A stretch of DNA of 64,000 bases, taken from positions 186,001 to 250,000 of the forward strand of contig NZ_JAIBOA010000005.1 in assembly GCF_019458805.1 (NCBI RefSeq). Direction: 5' to 3'. The number at the start of each line of letters is the position of its first letter. Position 1 is the stretch's first letter. This DNA comes from Actinomadura parmotrematis (GTDB taxonomy: Bacteria > Actinomycetota > Actinomycetes > Streptosporangiales > Streptosporangiaceae). The position numbers were made by a program, and so were the translations under genes. This document shows, piece after piece, positions 1 to 7,111 of this stretch. A model generated the notes under the pieces. That model saw only the letters and a list, made by a program, of their open reading frames with translations. It did no database searches and had not been told where the DNA came from.

Positions 1-1088
1 AGGAAGTCGGTGCGGTCGGAGGAGGCGTACTCGCCGCGCCAGCGGCGCAGCACGCGCAGGCCGGGGACGCCGAGCAGCCGCGCGCCCTCGCGCAGCAGCA
101 GCTCGGCGGTGTCCTCGTCGTCGAAGGGCGTGTGGGTGGCGGCGTAGTGGTGGGTGTCGCCGAGGACGATGGCGCCGTCGGGGCGCTGGGTGAACATCAG
201 GTTGACGCCGGCGTCCAGCAGTTCGGGCGACGCGGCGGTGACGGCGTCGCGCAGGGCGGCGGCGGAGGGCTGGGCGGCGAAGCCGCTGTAGCGCAGCAGG
301 GACAGGCCGGTGAGGACGCCGGGGGCGACGCGCAGGCCGCCGGGGGCGGCGACCTCCAGCATCTGCAGGCGGCAGCGGGTCATGCCGGCGGCGTCGGCGG
401 CGGCGGGGTGCAGGCGGTCGAGGTCGTGGCCGACGGCGAGGACGGTGCGGTCGGCGCGCACGTCGCCGCGGGAGGTGCGCACGAGGCCGGGCTCGGCGGA
501 CAGGACGCTGGTGCGCCAGGCGATGGGGACGCCGCGCCCGGCGAGCCAGGCGGCGAGGGCGGGGATCGCGGCGCGCGGGTCCAGGCGCAGGTCCAGCGGC
601 AGCAGGGCGCCGCCGAGCGGCGCGGCGCCGGGGGCGGGCAGGTGGCGGGCGACGCCGGCGGCGTCCAGCAGGCGGACCTGGTCGGGGCCGCGGTCGGCGG
701 CGAACTCCTCCAGGACGGCCATCTCCTCGGGGCGGCGGGCGACGACGAGGGTGCCGCTCTCGGCGACGGCGAGGCCGGTCTCGGCGGCGAGGCGGAGCCA
801 GCGGTCGCGGGCGGCCAGGGCGTAGCCGAGGGCCGGGCCGTCCTGGGCGGTGGTGCAGATGTGGCCGAAGTTGCGGACCGAGGCGCCGGCGGCGAAGGCG
901 TCGCGCTCCACGACGGCCACCGACAGGCCGCGCAGGTGGGCCTCGACGGCGTGGGCGAGGCCGACGACGCCGGCGCCGGCCACCAGGAGGTCGACGCGGC
1001 CGGCGGGCAGCCCGGCGGCCAGCCCGGTGGGCAGGCCGGTGGGCAGGGCGCCGGGCGGCTGCGGGGCCGGTTGCGGGGGCGGGGTCAT
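1..1088 (-). CDS. FAD-dependent oxidoreductase, DadA superfamily (TIGR03364-like), C-terminus cut by window edge
   Basis: The reverse strand from ATG at 1088 encodes 362 codons before the window ends; the family is about 365-380 residues, so little is missing. A dinucleotide-binding motif GAGVVGLAHA follows a Pro/Gly-rich N-terminus of about 30 residues with a repeated TGLPTGLAAGLPAG stretch. A second conserved segment, SVRNFGHIC, is typical of this clade of glycine/D-amino-acid-oxidase-like flavoenzymes. From family knowledge, the clade is linked by synteny to phosphonatase-like HAD hydrolases and is proposed to deaminate an aminophosphonate oxidatively. Exactly that hydrolase lies on the other side of the divergent GntR gene. 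The substrate is inferred. The true start could lie a little downstream, because the first 30 residues are low complexity. Confidence 0.85.
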   Translation of the reverse strand, partial: MTPPPQPAPQPPGALPTGLPTGLAAGLPAGRVDLLVAGAGVVGLAHAVEAHLRGLSVAVVERDAFAAGASVRNFGHICTTAQDGPALGYALAARDRWLRLAAETGLAVAESGTLVVARRPEEMAVLEEFAADRGPDQVRLLDAAGVARHLPAPGAAPLGGALLPLDLRLDPRAAIPALAAWLAGRGVPIAWRTSVLSAEPGLVRTSRGDVRADRTVLAVGHDLDRLHPAAADAAGMTRCRLQMLEVAAPGGLRVAPGVLTGLSLLRYSGFAAQPSAAALRDAVTAASPELLDAGVNLMFTQRPDGAIVLGDTHHYAATHTPFDDEDTAELLLREGARLLGVPGLRVLRRWRGEYASSDRTDF

Positions 1089-1138
1089 GGCCCTGAGATT
1101 CGTGGCCGCGGCGCGGCGCCGTCAAGGCGGAACGCGTC

Positions 1139-1156
1139 TTGTACAAACAAGTTAAC
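1139..1156. promoter_or_regulatory. Candidate GntR operator in the divergent promoter
   Basis: The 143-base gap between the oxidoreductase and the GntR gene contains the palindrome TTGTACAA (1139-1146), followed directly by ACAAGTTAAC (1147-1156). The reverse complement of its first seven bases, AACTTGT, recurs at 1214-1220 over the gntR -10 region. Paired inverted copies around both promoters are what an autoregulated UTRA-type GntR would need. The assignment is inference. Confidence 0.4.
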
Positions 1157-1194
1157 CTCCGCTTCATCCTGCTGCTTTCCGGCGTTCCCGGACG

Positions 1195-1222
1195 TTGACA
1201 GGACGGCGCGCGCAACTTGTAT
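1195..1222 (+). promoter_or_regulatory. Promoter of the GntR/phosphonatase operon, probably leaderless
   Basis: A consensus -35 TTGACA (1195-1200) is followed after 16 bases by TTGTAT (1217-1222). The ATG at 1232 lies about where transcription would start, and no ribosome binding site precedes it. This favours ATG 1232 over the upstream TTG at 1217, which lies inside the -10 element. Confidence 0.6.
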
Positions 1223-1231
1223 GGTCAACTC

Positions 1232-1993
1232 ATGTCGTCAGGACCACTGCACGCCAGGCTCGCCGACGCGCTGCGCGAGCGGATCGTCTCGGGGGCGCTG
1301 GCCGTCGGCGCGCCGCTGCCGTCGGAGGCCCATCTGGTCGAGGAGTTCGCGCTCTCGCGGGGCACCGTCCGCCAGGCGCTGTCGGCGCTGCGCCACGAGG
1401 GCCTCATCGAGGGCGGGCGGGGGCGGCGCCCGGTGGTGCGGCGGCGCCCGATGGGCCAGCCGTTCGAGACGTTCCTGTCGTTCACCGCGTGGGCGCTGCA
1501 GTCGGGGCACGTCCCGGGCCAGCGCACCATCGAGCTCGCGCGGCGCGGGGCGGGCCCGGAGGCGGCGGCGGCGCTCGGCGTCGCGCCCGGCGAGCCGGTC
1601 GTGGACGTGCTGCGGCTGCGGCTGCTGGACGGCGAGCCGGTCATGCTGGAGCGCAGCACCTTCACGCTGGCGATCGGGCGGCTGCTGTTCGACTTCGACC
1701 CCGACGCCGGCTCGATCTACGCGGGCCTGCACGAGCGCGGCGTCGACATCGCCGGCGCCACCCACACCATCGACGCGATCGCGGCGCCGGGCGAGGACGC
1801 CCGGCTGCTCGGCGTCGCCAAGGGCGGCCCGCTGCTGCGCGAGCGCCGCACCGCGACCACCACCGGCGGCGACCCGGTGGAGTACGCCGACGACCGCTAC
1901 CGCCCCGACCGCGCGACCTTCACCATCGCCAACGCCCGCGCGCACCATCTGGCGTTCGCGCGCACCCTGCCCGACCAAGGAGAGACCCCGTGA
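1232..1993 (+). CDS. GntR family regulator with UTRA ligand domain
   Basis: 253 residues. The N-terminal winged helix (about 5-70) has the GntR pattern LADALRERIVSG...LPSE then SRGTVRQALSALRHEG. It is followed by a UTRA effector-binding domain (about 85-245) containing EPVMLERSTF and the late YADDRYRPDRATF motif typical of PhnF/FarR-like regulators. The gene overlaps the hydrolase by GTGA, so the two are translated together, and it is divergent from the FAD oxidoreductase. It most likely represses both units until a phosphonate-derived ligand is present; that ligand is inferred from the neighbours only. Confidence 0.88.
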   Translation: MSSGPLHARLADALRERIVSGALAVGAPLPSEAHLVEEFALSRGTVRQALSALRHEGLIEGGRGRRPVVRRRPMGQPFETFLSFTAWALQSGHVPGQRTIELARRGAGPEAAAALGVAPGEPVVDVLRLRLLDGEPVMLERSTFTLAIGRLLFDFDPDAGSIYAGLHERGVDIAGATHTIDAIAAPGEDARLLGVAKGGPLLRERRTATTTGGDPVEYADDRYRPDRATFTIANARAHHLAFARTLPDQGETP

Positions 1994-2685
1994 GTGCTCA
2001 CCCCCCGTTCGCCCTGGCCGCCCTGGACATGGCCGGCACGACCGTCCAGGAGGGCGGCGCCGTCTACGCCGCCCTCGACGAGGCCGTCGCCGCCCGCATC
2101 GGGCGGGCCGTGCCGGCCGAGACGCTGCACCGCTGGACCGGCACCAGCAAGCGCGAGGCCGCGGCGGGCCTGCTCACCGAGCTGACCGGCGCCGCCGCGG
2201 AGGCCGACGTGGACGCGGTGTACGCCGATTTCACCGTCCGGCTCGCCGAGGCGTACGCGGCGTCCCCGCCGGTGGCGCTGCCGGGGGTGACCGAGGCGGT
2301 CGGGGAGCTGCGCGCCGCGGGCGTCAAGGTGGTGCTGCAGACCGGCTACTCGCGGGAGGTCGCCACCTCGATCCTGAAGGCGATGGGCTGGACCGTCGCG
2401 GACGGCGCCGGGGGGACCGTGGACGGGCTGGTCGCCAGCGACGAGGTCGCCGCGAGCCGTCCCGCGCCCTACCTGGTGTTCCGGGCGATGGAGCTGGCGG
2501 GCGTGACGGACGTCGCGCGGGTGCTGGTCGCCGGCGACACCCCCAACGACCTGCGGGCGGGGGTGAACGCGGGCGCGGGGTTCGTGGTCGGCGTCCTGTC
2601 GGGGGCGGGCACGGCGCCCGAGCTCGGCGCGTGCCGCCACACCCACCTGCTGGAGTCGGCGGCGCTGCTTCCCGGTCTGCTCTAG
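1990..2685 (+). CDS. Phosphonatase-like HAD hydrolase (TIGR03351-like)
   Basis: 231 residues, starting at a GTG that overlaps the stop of the GntR gene. HAD motif I is ALDMAGTTVQ (nucleophile and acid/base positions D and A, as in PhnX-like enzymes, not DxD). The cap has RWTGTSKREA. Motif II lies near QTGYSREV, and motif IV is AGDTPNDLRAG. The Ala in motif I and the TSKREA segment resemble phosphonoacetaldehyde hydrolase, but the protein is shorter than PhnX and the Schiff-base lysine is not certain. By synteny with the flavoenzyme it probably cleaves the C-P bond, or acts on a phosphate ester, of an aldehyde made by that enzyme. Confidence 0.82.
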   Translation: MSAHPPFALAALDMAGTTVQEGGAVYAALDEAVAARIGRAVPAETLHRWTGTSKREAAAGLLTELTGAAAEADVDAVYADFTVRLAEAYAASPPVALPGVTEAVGELRAAGVKVVLQTGYSREVATSILKAMGWTVADGAGGTVDGLVASDEVAASRPAPYLVFRAMELAGVTDVARVLVAGDTPNDLRAGVNAGAGFVVGVLSGAGTAPELGACRHTHLLESAALLPGLL

Positions 2686-2737
2686 CGGCCCCCGCGGGCG
2701 CCCCTGATCGTCCCGGCGTTCGCCCCCGGGGGCGTGC

Positions 2738-4438
2738 GTGGCTGCCGTAGCCTGGGCCGTTCGGGCGCCCTGGGGGGAGACGGGCGCGATCCCGGGAGGT
2801 CGTCCTCTGCACGGCGGGGAGCAGGGCGGGAGCGAGGGGCCGGCACGCGAGTGCACCGGCCGGGTGGTGGCGCGGCCGGCGTCCGGCGAGGGCGGCGAGG
2901 CGGCGCCGCGCGAGCTGCTGGACGCGCTGGACGAGGCGCTGGTGATGCTGGACGCCGCGGGCCGCGTCGGGGGCCTCAACGCCGCCGCCCGCGCCCTGCT
3001 GCCGGGGGTGTCGCCCGGGTCGGCGCTGCGCGACGCGCCGGTGCCGGAGCTGCGCGAGGCGCAGGCGGCGGGGCGGGCGCGGTTCGACGGGCTGTACCGG
3101 GGGCGGCGGCTGACGGGCCGCTGGGTCGGGCTGCCGAGCGGGCGGTCGGCGTGGGTGGTGCGCGATGTGACGCGGGAGCGGGCGCGCGAGGACGAGCTGC
3201 TGGAGGAACGCCGCCGCAAGGCGCTGCTGGCGCGCACCGGCCGCGCCCTGTCGGGGACGCTGCACCTGCGGCGCGCGCTGTCGCTGGCGGCGCGGCTCAG
3301 CGTGGACACCCTGGCCGACGGCGCGGCGGTGACGCTGCTGTGTCAGCCGGGGCTGGCGGAGACGGCGGTGTGCGGCGGCGAGGACGTGGTGTTCCGGACC
3401 GGCCCGCCGGCCGGTGCGGGCACGGTGCGGGTGCTGGGCACCGGGCGGCTGGAGCGGCACGAGGGGGTGACGGCGCGCCAGGGGGCGGACTTGTGCGCGC
3501 CGGGGCTGGCGCCGCCGGAGTCGGGCAGCGTGCTGTTCGTGCCGCTGCTGGCGCGCGGCGCGTGCCTGGGGGTGCTGACGCTGGTGCGGGCCTGCCCCTA
3601 CGGGGACGCCGAGCTGGAGCTGGTGCGCGAGCACGCCGAGCGGATCGCCGCGGTGCTGGACACCGCGTCGCTGTACCGGCTGCAGTCGGTGGCGGGCGAG
3701 CGGCTGCGGGCGGCGCTGCGTCCGGCGCCGCTGCCGGAGGTGCCGGGCACGCGCCTGGGGGTGGCCTACCGGACGTCGGGGCGGGGCGCGCTGATCGGGG
3801 GCGACTTCTGCCAGGTGCTGCACTCGGCGTCGGAGGGGTGGCTGTTCGCGATCGGCGACGTGTGCGGGGAGGGCATCGGCGCGGCCGTCTACAGCGCCCG
3901 GGTGCGGCACGCGCTGGAGACGGTCGCGGTGGCGGGCGGTCCGCTGGAGGAGGGGCTGGCGCTGCTGAACCGGACGCTGGCGGCGTCGGGCGAGGCGCGG
4001 TTCGTGTCGCTGGTGGCGGGCCGGCTGCGGGTGCGCGGCGACGGTTCGGTGGGGGTGGCGCTGATCGGGGGCGGGGCGCCCGATCCGGTCGTGGTGCGCG
4101 AGGGCGGGGGCGTGGAGCGGGTGGCGCTGGGCGGGACGGTCGTGGGGGCGCTCCCGGAGATCGGTTTCGGGCGGGCCGGGGTGGAGCTGGCGCCCGGGGA
4201 CGCGCTGTACGTCTGCACCGACGGGGTGCACGAGGCGCGCGACCCGCAGGGGCGGCGGTTCGGGACGGCGCGGCTGCTGGAGGCGCTCGGCACGTGCGCG
4301 GGGGCGCCGCCGGGGGCGGTGGTGCAGCGGGTGGAGCAGCTGGTGGTGGAGCATCTGGACGACCGCGAGCACGACGACCTGGCGCTGTTCGGGGCGCAGG
4401 CGTGGCCGGCCGGGCACCGGATGCGGGGCACGCGGTGA
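2738..4438 (+). CDS. SpoIIE-type PP2C phosphatase with PAS and GAF sensor domains
   Basis: Up to 566 residues. Domains in order: a PAS-like segment (about 55-140, LDEALVMLDAAGRVGGLNA), a GAF-like segment (about 165-310), then a SpoIIE/RsbU phosphatase domain (about 335-555). Metal-site motifs are visible: IGGDFCQV, IGDVCGEGIGAA, VCTDGVHEARD and HDDLALFG. Such enzymes dephosphorylate anti-sigma-factor antagonists in partner-switching pathways. The start is uncertain. The GTG at 2738 lies upstream of a good -10 (TAGCCT, 2748-2753), so GTG 2864 or 2867, just before the PAS region, is also likely. The stop codon overlaps the start of the B12-binding gene, so the two proteins are made together and the second is a natural candidate input. 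Confidence 0.85.
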   Translation: MAAVAWAVRAPWGETGAIPGGRPLHGGEQGGSEGPARECTGRVVARPASGEGGEAAPRELLDALDEALVMLDAAGRVGGLNAAARALLPGVSPGSALRDAPVPELREAQAAGRARFDGLYRGRRLTGRWVGLPSGRSAWVVRDVTRERAREDELLEERRRKALLARTGRALSGTLHLRRALSLAARLSVDTLADGAAVTLLCQPGLAETAVCGGEDVVFRTGPPAGAGTVRVLGTGRLERHEGVTARQGADLCAPGLAPPESGSVLFVPLLARGACLGVLTLVRACPYGDAELELVREHAERIAAVLDTASLYRLQSVAGERLRAALRPAPLPEVPGTRLGVAYRTSGRGALIGGDFCQVLHSASEGWLFAIGDVCGEGIGAAVYSARVRHALETVAVAGGPLEEGLALLNRTLAASGEARFVSLVAGRLRVRGDGSVGVALIGGGAPDPVVVREGGGVERVALGGTVVGALPEIGFGRAGVELAPGDALYVCTDGVHEARDPQGRRFGTARLLEALGTCAGAPPGAVVQRVEQLVVEHLDDREHDDLALFGAQAWPAGHRMRGTR

Positions 4439-5430
4439 GCGGGGCGGGGGCCGCCGGGGTCGCGGCGGCCGGCGAGGTGTACTTCGCGGCGCTGCGGGAC
4501 GCCGACGAGGACGCGGCGGTGGGCGCGGCGCTGGGGCTGCTGGCGGGCGGCCTGTCGGTGCCACAGGTGCTGGCGTCGCTGGTGGTGCCGGCGCAGCGGC
4601 GGGTGGGGGCGTGCTGGGAGGGCGGGCGGTGGGACGTGGCGCGCGAGCACGCCGCGACCCACATCAGCGACCGGGTGGTGGCGGCGCTGGGGGCGCGGCT
4701 GCCGGAGGTGCCGCGGCGCGGGCGGGTGGTGCTGGCGTGCGTGGACGGGGAGTGGCACGCGCTGGCGGCGCGGATCGTCGGGGAGACGCTGCGGGCGGGC
4801 GGCTGGCGGGTGACGTTCCTGGGCGCGAGCACCCCGGCGGCGCGGCTCGGGGAGTACGTGCGGGAGGTCGGGCCGGACGCGGTGGCGCTGTCGTGCTCGG
4901 TGGCGGCGTGGCTGCCGACGGCGCGGACGATGGTGCGGGCGGCGCGGGGCGTGGCGGTGCCGGTGCTGGCGGGCGGGCCGGGGTTCGGGCCGGACGGCCG
5001 GTGGGCGCGGGCGCTCGGCGCGAACGCCTGGGCGCGCGACGCCGCGCATGCGGTGGAGCTGCTGGGCGGCGGCTGGCCGCACTACGCCGAGCCGGCGCCG
5101 CCGCTGGCCGTCCCCGATGACGAGTTCGAGCGGTTCGGGGCGCGGCGGGCGCTGCTGGCCGAGCGGCTGCGCGGCGCGCTGTGCGGGGAGGGGCCGGCGG
5201 CGCTGGGCGAGGGGTTCGGGCGGTTGCCGGGGTTTCTGGCGGCGGCGCTGCTGGTCGATGACGAGGAGGTGCTGGTGGCCCAGGTGCGGTGGCTGGCGGG
5301 GATGCTCGCGGCGCGGGGGGTGGAGCCGCGGGCGGTGGGCGCGGCTCTGGCGCGGGCCGCGGGACTGCTGGAGGGTTTCCCGCGGGCGAGGCGGATGCTG
5401 GCGGCGGCACGGGCCGACGTGGGCGGCTGA
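4435..5430 (+). CDS. CarH/LitR-like adenosylcobalamin-binding photosensor module without a DNA-binding domain
   Basis: 331 residues, GTG start overlapping the phosphatase stop (GTGA). Residues about 10-95 form the four-helix cap with the CarH signature W-x9-E-H (W61, E71, H72). Residues about 96-200 form a Rossmann B12-binding domain with E106-x-H108 as the likely lower axial ligand, then ALSCSVAAW and VLAGGPGFG. The usual Gly after the axial motif is Ala here. CarH carries a MerR-type DNA-binding domain at its N-terminus; it is absent here. The helical C-terminal 100 residues match nothing I recognise. It probably signals light or B12 state to the coupled phosphatase rather than to DNA. The fold call is strong, the photoreceptor role inferred. 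Confidence 0.85.
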   Translation: MSGAGAAGVAAAGEVYFAALRDADEDAAVGAALGLLAGGLSVPQVLASLVVPAQRRVGACWEGGRWDVAREHAATHISDRVVAALGARLPEVPRRGRVVLACVDGEWHALAARIVGETLRAGGWRVTFLGASTPAARLGEYVREVGPDAVALSCSVAAWLPTARTMVRAARGVAVPVLAGGPGFGPDGRWARALGANAWARDAAHAVELLGGGWPHYAEPAPPLAVPDDEFERFGARRALLAERLRGALCGEGPAALGEGFGRLPGFLAAALLVDDEEVLVAQVRWLAGMLAARGVEPRAVGAALARAAGLLEGFPRARRMLAAARADVGG

Positions 5431-5528
5431 CGGGGCTGGCGCCTGACGGGGCGGGCTGCTCGCAGGGCGGGCGGGGGTGCTGGCAGACTGCGCGCGTCAG
5501 CGGGTCGGCCGGGTGCGGAGGGTGCGGG

Positions 5529-6284
5529 ATGGGCGTGTCGGGGCAGGTCGCGGTGGTGACGGGGGCGGGGTCGGGGATCGGCGCGGCCGTCGCGCGGGCG
5601 CTGCTGGACGGCGGCTACGGCGTGGTGCTGGCGGGGCGCCGCGAGGAGCGGCTGCGGCGGACCGCCGAGGGGTTCCCCGAGGAGCGGGCGGCGGTCGTCC
5701 CGGCGGACGTGACGGATCCGGCGTCGGTGGAGGCGCTGTTCGCGGCGGCCGGCGACCGGTTCGGCCGGGTGGACCTGCTGGTGAACAACGCGGGGGTGTT
5801 CGGGACGCCCGCCCCCGTCGAGGAGGTCGGGTTCGGCGAGTGGCAGCGGGTGCTGCAGACCAACCTGACGGGGGCGTTCCTGTGCGCGCAGCGGGCGTTC
5901 GCGATGATGCGGGCGCAGTCGCCGCAGGGCGGGCGGATCATCAACAACGGGTCGCTGTCGGCGCACGTGCCGCGGCCGGGGCAGGTCGCCTACACCGCGA
6001 GCAAGCACGCGATGAGCGGGCTGACCAAGTCGCTGTCGCTGGAGGGGCGGGCGTACCGGATCGCGTGCGGGCAGATCGACGTCGGCAACGCCGCCACCGA
6101 CATGACGGCCTCCTTCGGCGGCGGGACGCCGCAGGCCGACGGGTCGGTGAGGGCGGAGCCGGTGATGGACGTGTCGGCGGTGGTGGCGGGCGTCCTCTAT
6201 ATGGCGGGCCTGCCGCTGGAGGCCAACGTGCAGTTCATGAGCGTGCTGGCCACCGCGATGCCCTCGTTCGTCGGCCGCGGCTAG
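5529..6284 (+). CDS. SDR family oxidoreductase
   Basis: 251 residues. Classical short-chain dehydrogenase: NAD(P)-binding TGAGSGIG near residues 11-18, NNAG in the middle, a catalytic serine in the NNGSLS segment and Y155-x3-K159 (YTASK). The substrate cannot be read from the sequence. ATG 5529 follows a purine-rich stretch but no strong ribosome binding site; a longer upstream reading has no family similarity. The stop overlaps the stop of the opposing membrane protein gene by four bases, leaving no room for a normal terminator. Confidence 0.88.
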   Translation: MGVSGQVAVVTGAGSGIGAAVARALLDGGYGVVLAGRREERLRRTAEGFPEERAAVVPADVTDPASVEALFAAAGDRFGRVDLLVNNAGVFGTPAPVEEVGFGEWQRVLQTNLTGAFLCAQRAFAMMRAQSPQGGRIINNGSLSAHVPRPGQVAYTASKHAMSGLTKSLSLEGRAYRIACGQIDVGNAATDMTASFGGGTPQADGSVRAEPVMDVSAVVAGVLYMAGLPLEANVQFMSVLATAMPSFVGRG

Positions 6285-6940
6285 CGCGGGTCGGCTCCCC
6301 CGCCGCGCTGCTCGCCCGTGGTCGGGGCGGCGGTGGTGAGGGCGTCGGCGGGGCGCAGGGCCAGGCGCAGGCCGAGGGAGGTGAAGACCAGCAGGAGCCA
6401 GGCGGCGCCCGTCCAGGCGGAGGCGTCCTTGCCGAAGGCGGCCTGGACGGCGACGGTGGCGATGAACCACAGGGCGCAGGCCAGGGGGTGCCAGCGCAGC
6501 AGGCCGCGCCAGCGTCCGGCGACCGCGACGGCGATGCCGAGGACGAGCAGGTAGAGCTGCGACAGCGGCCAGGAGGCGTCCAGGACCGCGGCCCAGGCGG
6601 GCAGCTTGTCGTCGTAGGTCTCCAGGCTGGTGATGGCGTAGACGTTGAAGGCGGCGGCCAGGGGCATCAGGGCCAGTTCGGGCAGGGGCAGGAAGCGGCC
6701 CTTGCGGGCGCCGGTGGCGCGGGTGGCCAGCAGCGTCCAGCTGAGGGCGAACAGGCCGATGACGTAGGCGATGCCGGTGACCTCCTGGGGGACGACGACC
6801 TCGTCGGTGTCGGTGCCGTAGACGGCGGCGGCGGTGCCCCAGGCCAGGGAGCCGGCGGCGAGCAGGGCGCCGGCGGCGCGGACGGCGGCGGCGGGCGGCC
6901 CGGCGGTGGCGGTGCGGGTGGCGGGCTGGTGGGTCTGCAT
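6281..6940 (-). CDS. Six-helix membrane protein of unknown function
   Basis: 219 residues, ATG at 6940 preceded by AAGGGA. Hydrophobic segments are visible at roughly 20-40, 55-75, 88-106, 120-142, 150-170 and 175-195, separated by short charged loops, so it is a polytopic inner-membrane protein. The N-terminal 15 residues are polar and Ala/Thr-rich. I recognise no catalytic motif and no named family. It is transcribed toward the SDR and overlaps it by four bases (6281-6284). It is divergent from the downstream sensor kinase but about 170 bases away, so no functional link is shown. Confidence 0.7.
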   Translation of the reverse strand: MQTHQPATRTATAGPPAAAVRAAGALLAAGSLAWGTAAAVYGTDTDEVVVPQEVTGIAYVIGLFALSWTLLATRATGARKGRFLPLPELALMPLAAAFNVYAITSLETYDDKLPAWAAVLDASWPLSQLYLLVLGIAVAVAGRWRGLLRWHPLACALWFIATVAVQAAFGKDASAWTGAAWLLLVFTSLGLRLALRPADALTTAAPTTGEQRGGGADPR

Positions 6941-7111
6941 GGGTGGTCCCTTCGGTCGGGTGGTGCTGGTGCGAGGTTGGGCGCGCGGCGTCCCGGGCGG
7001 GAAGGGCGCGGGCGCCCCGGCGGTGCCCCGGATCGCCCGGGGCGCGGTGCCCTGGCGGGTTGGGACGCTGCTCCCGGGCAGGCGGGACGTCCCCGGGGCG
7101 ATGCTGGTGCG

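Noticed and set aside
132..2750. Very long forward open frame (872 codons) over the oxidoreductase and the GntR gene
   Set aside because: It is antisense to a recognisable FAD oxidoreductase and out of frame with GntR and the hydrolase; the Gly/Arg-rich product is a by-product of high GC content.
4250..4435. Cobalamin riboswitch controlling the B12-binding gene
   Set aside because: The gene starts inside the end of the phosphatase gene, and I see no B12-box-like element; light or cofactor control would be at the protein level.
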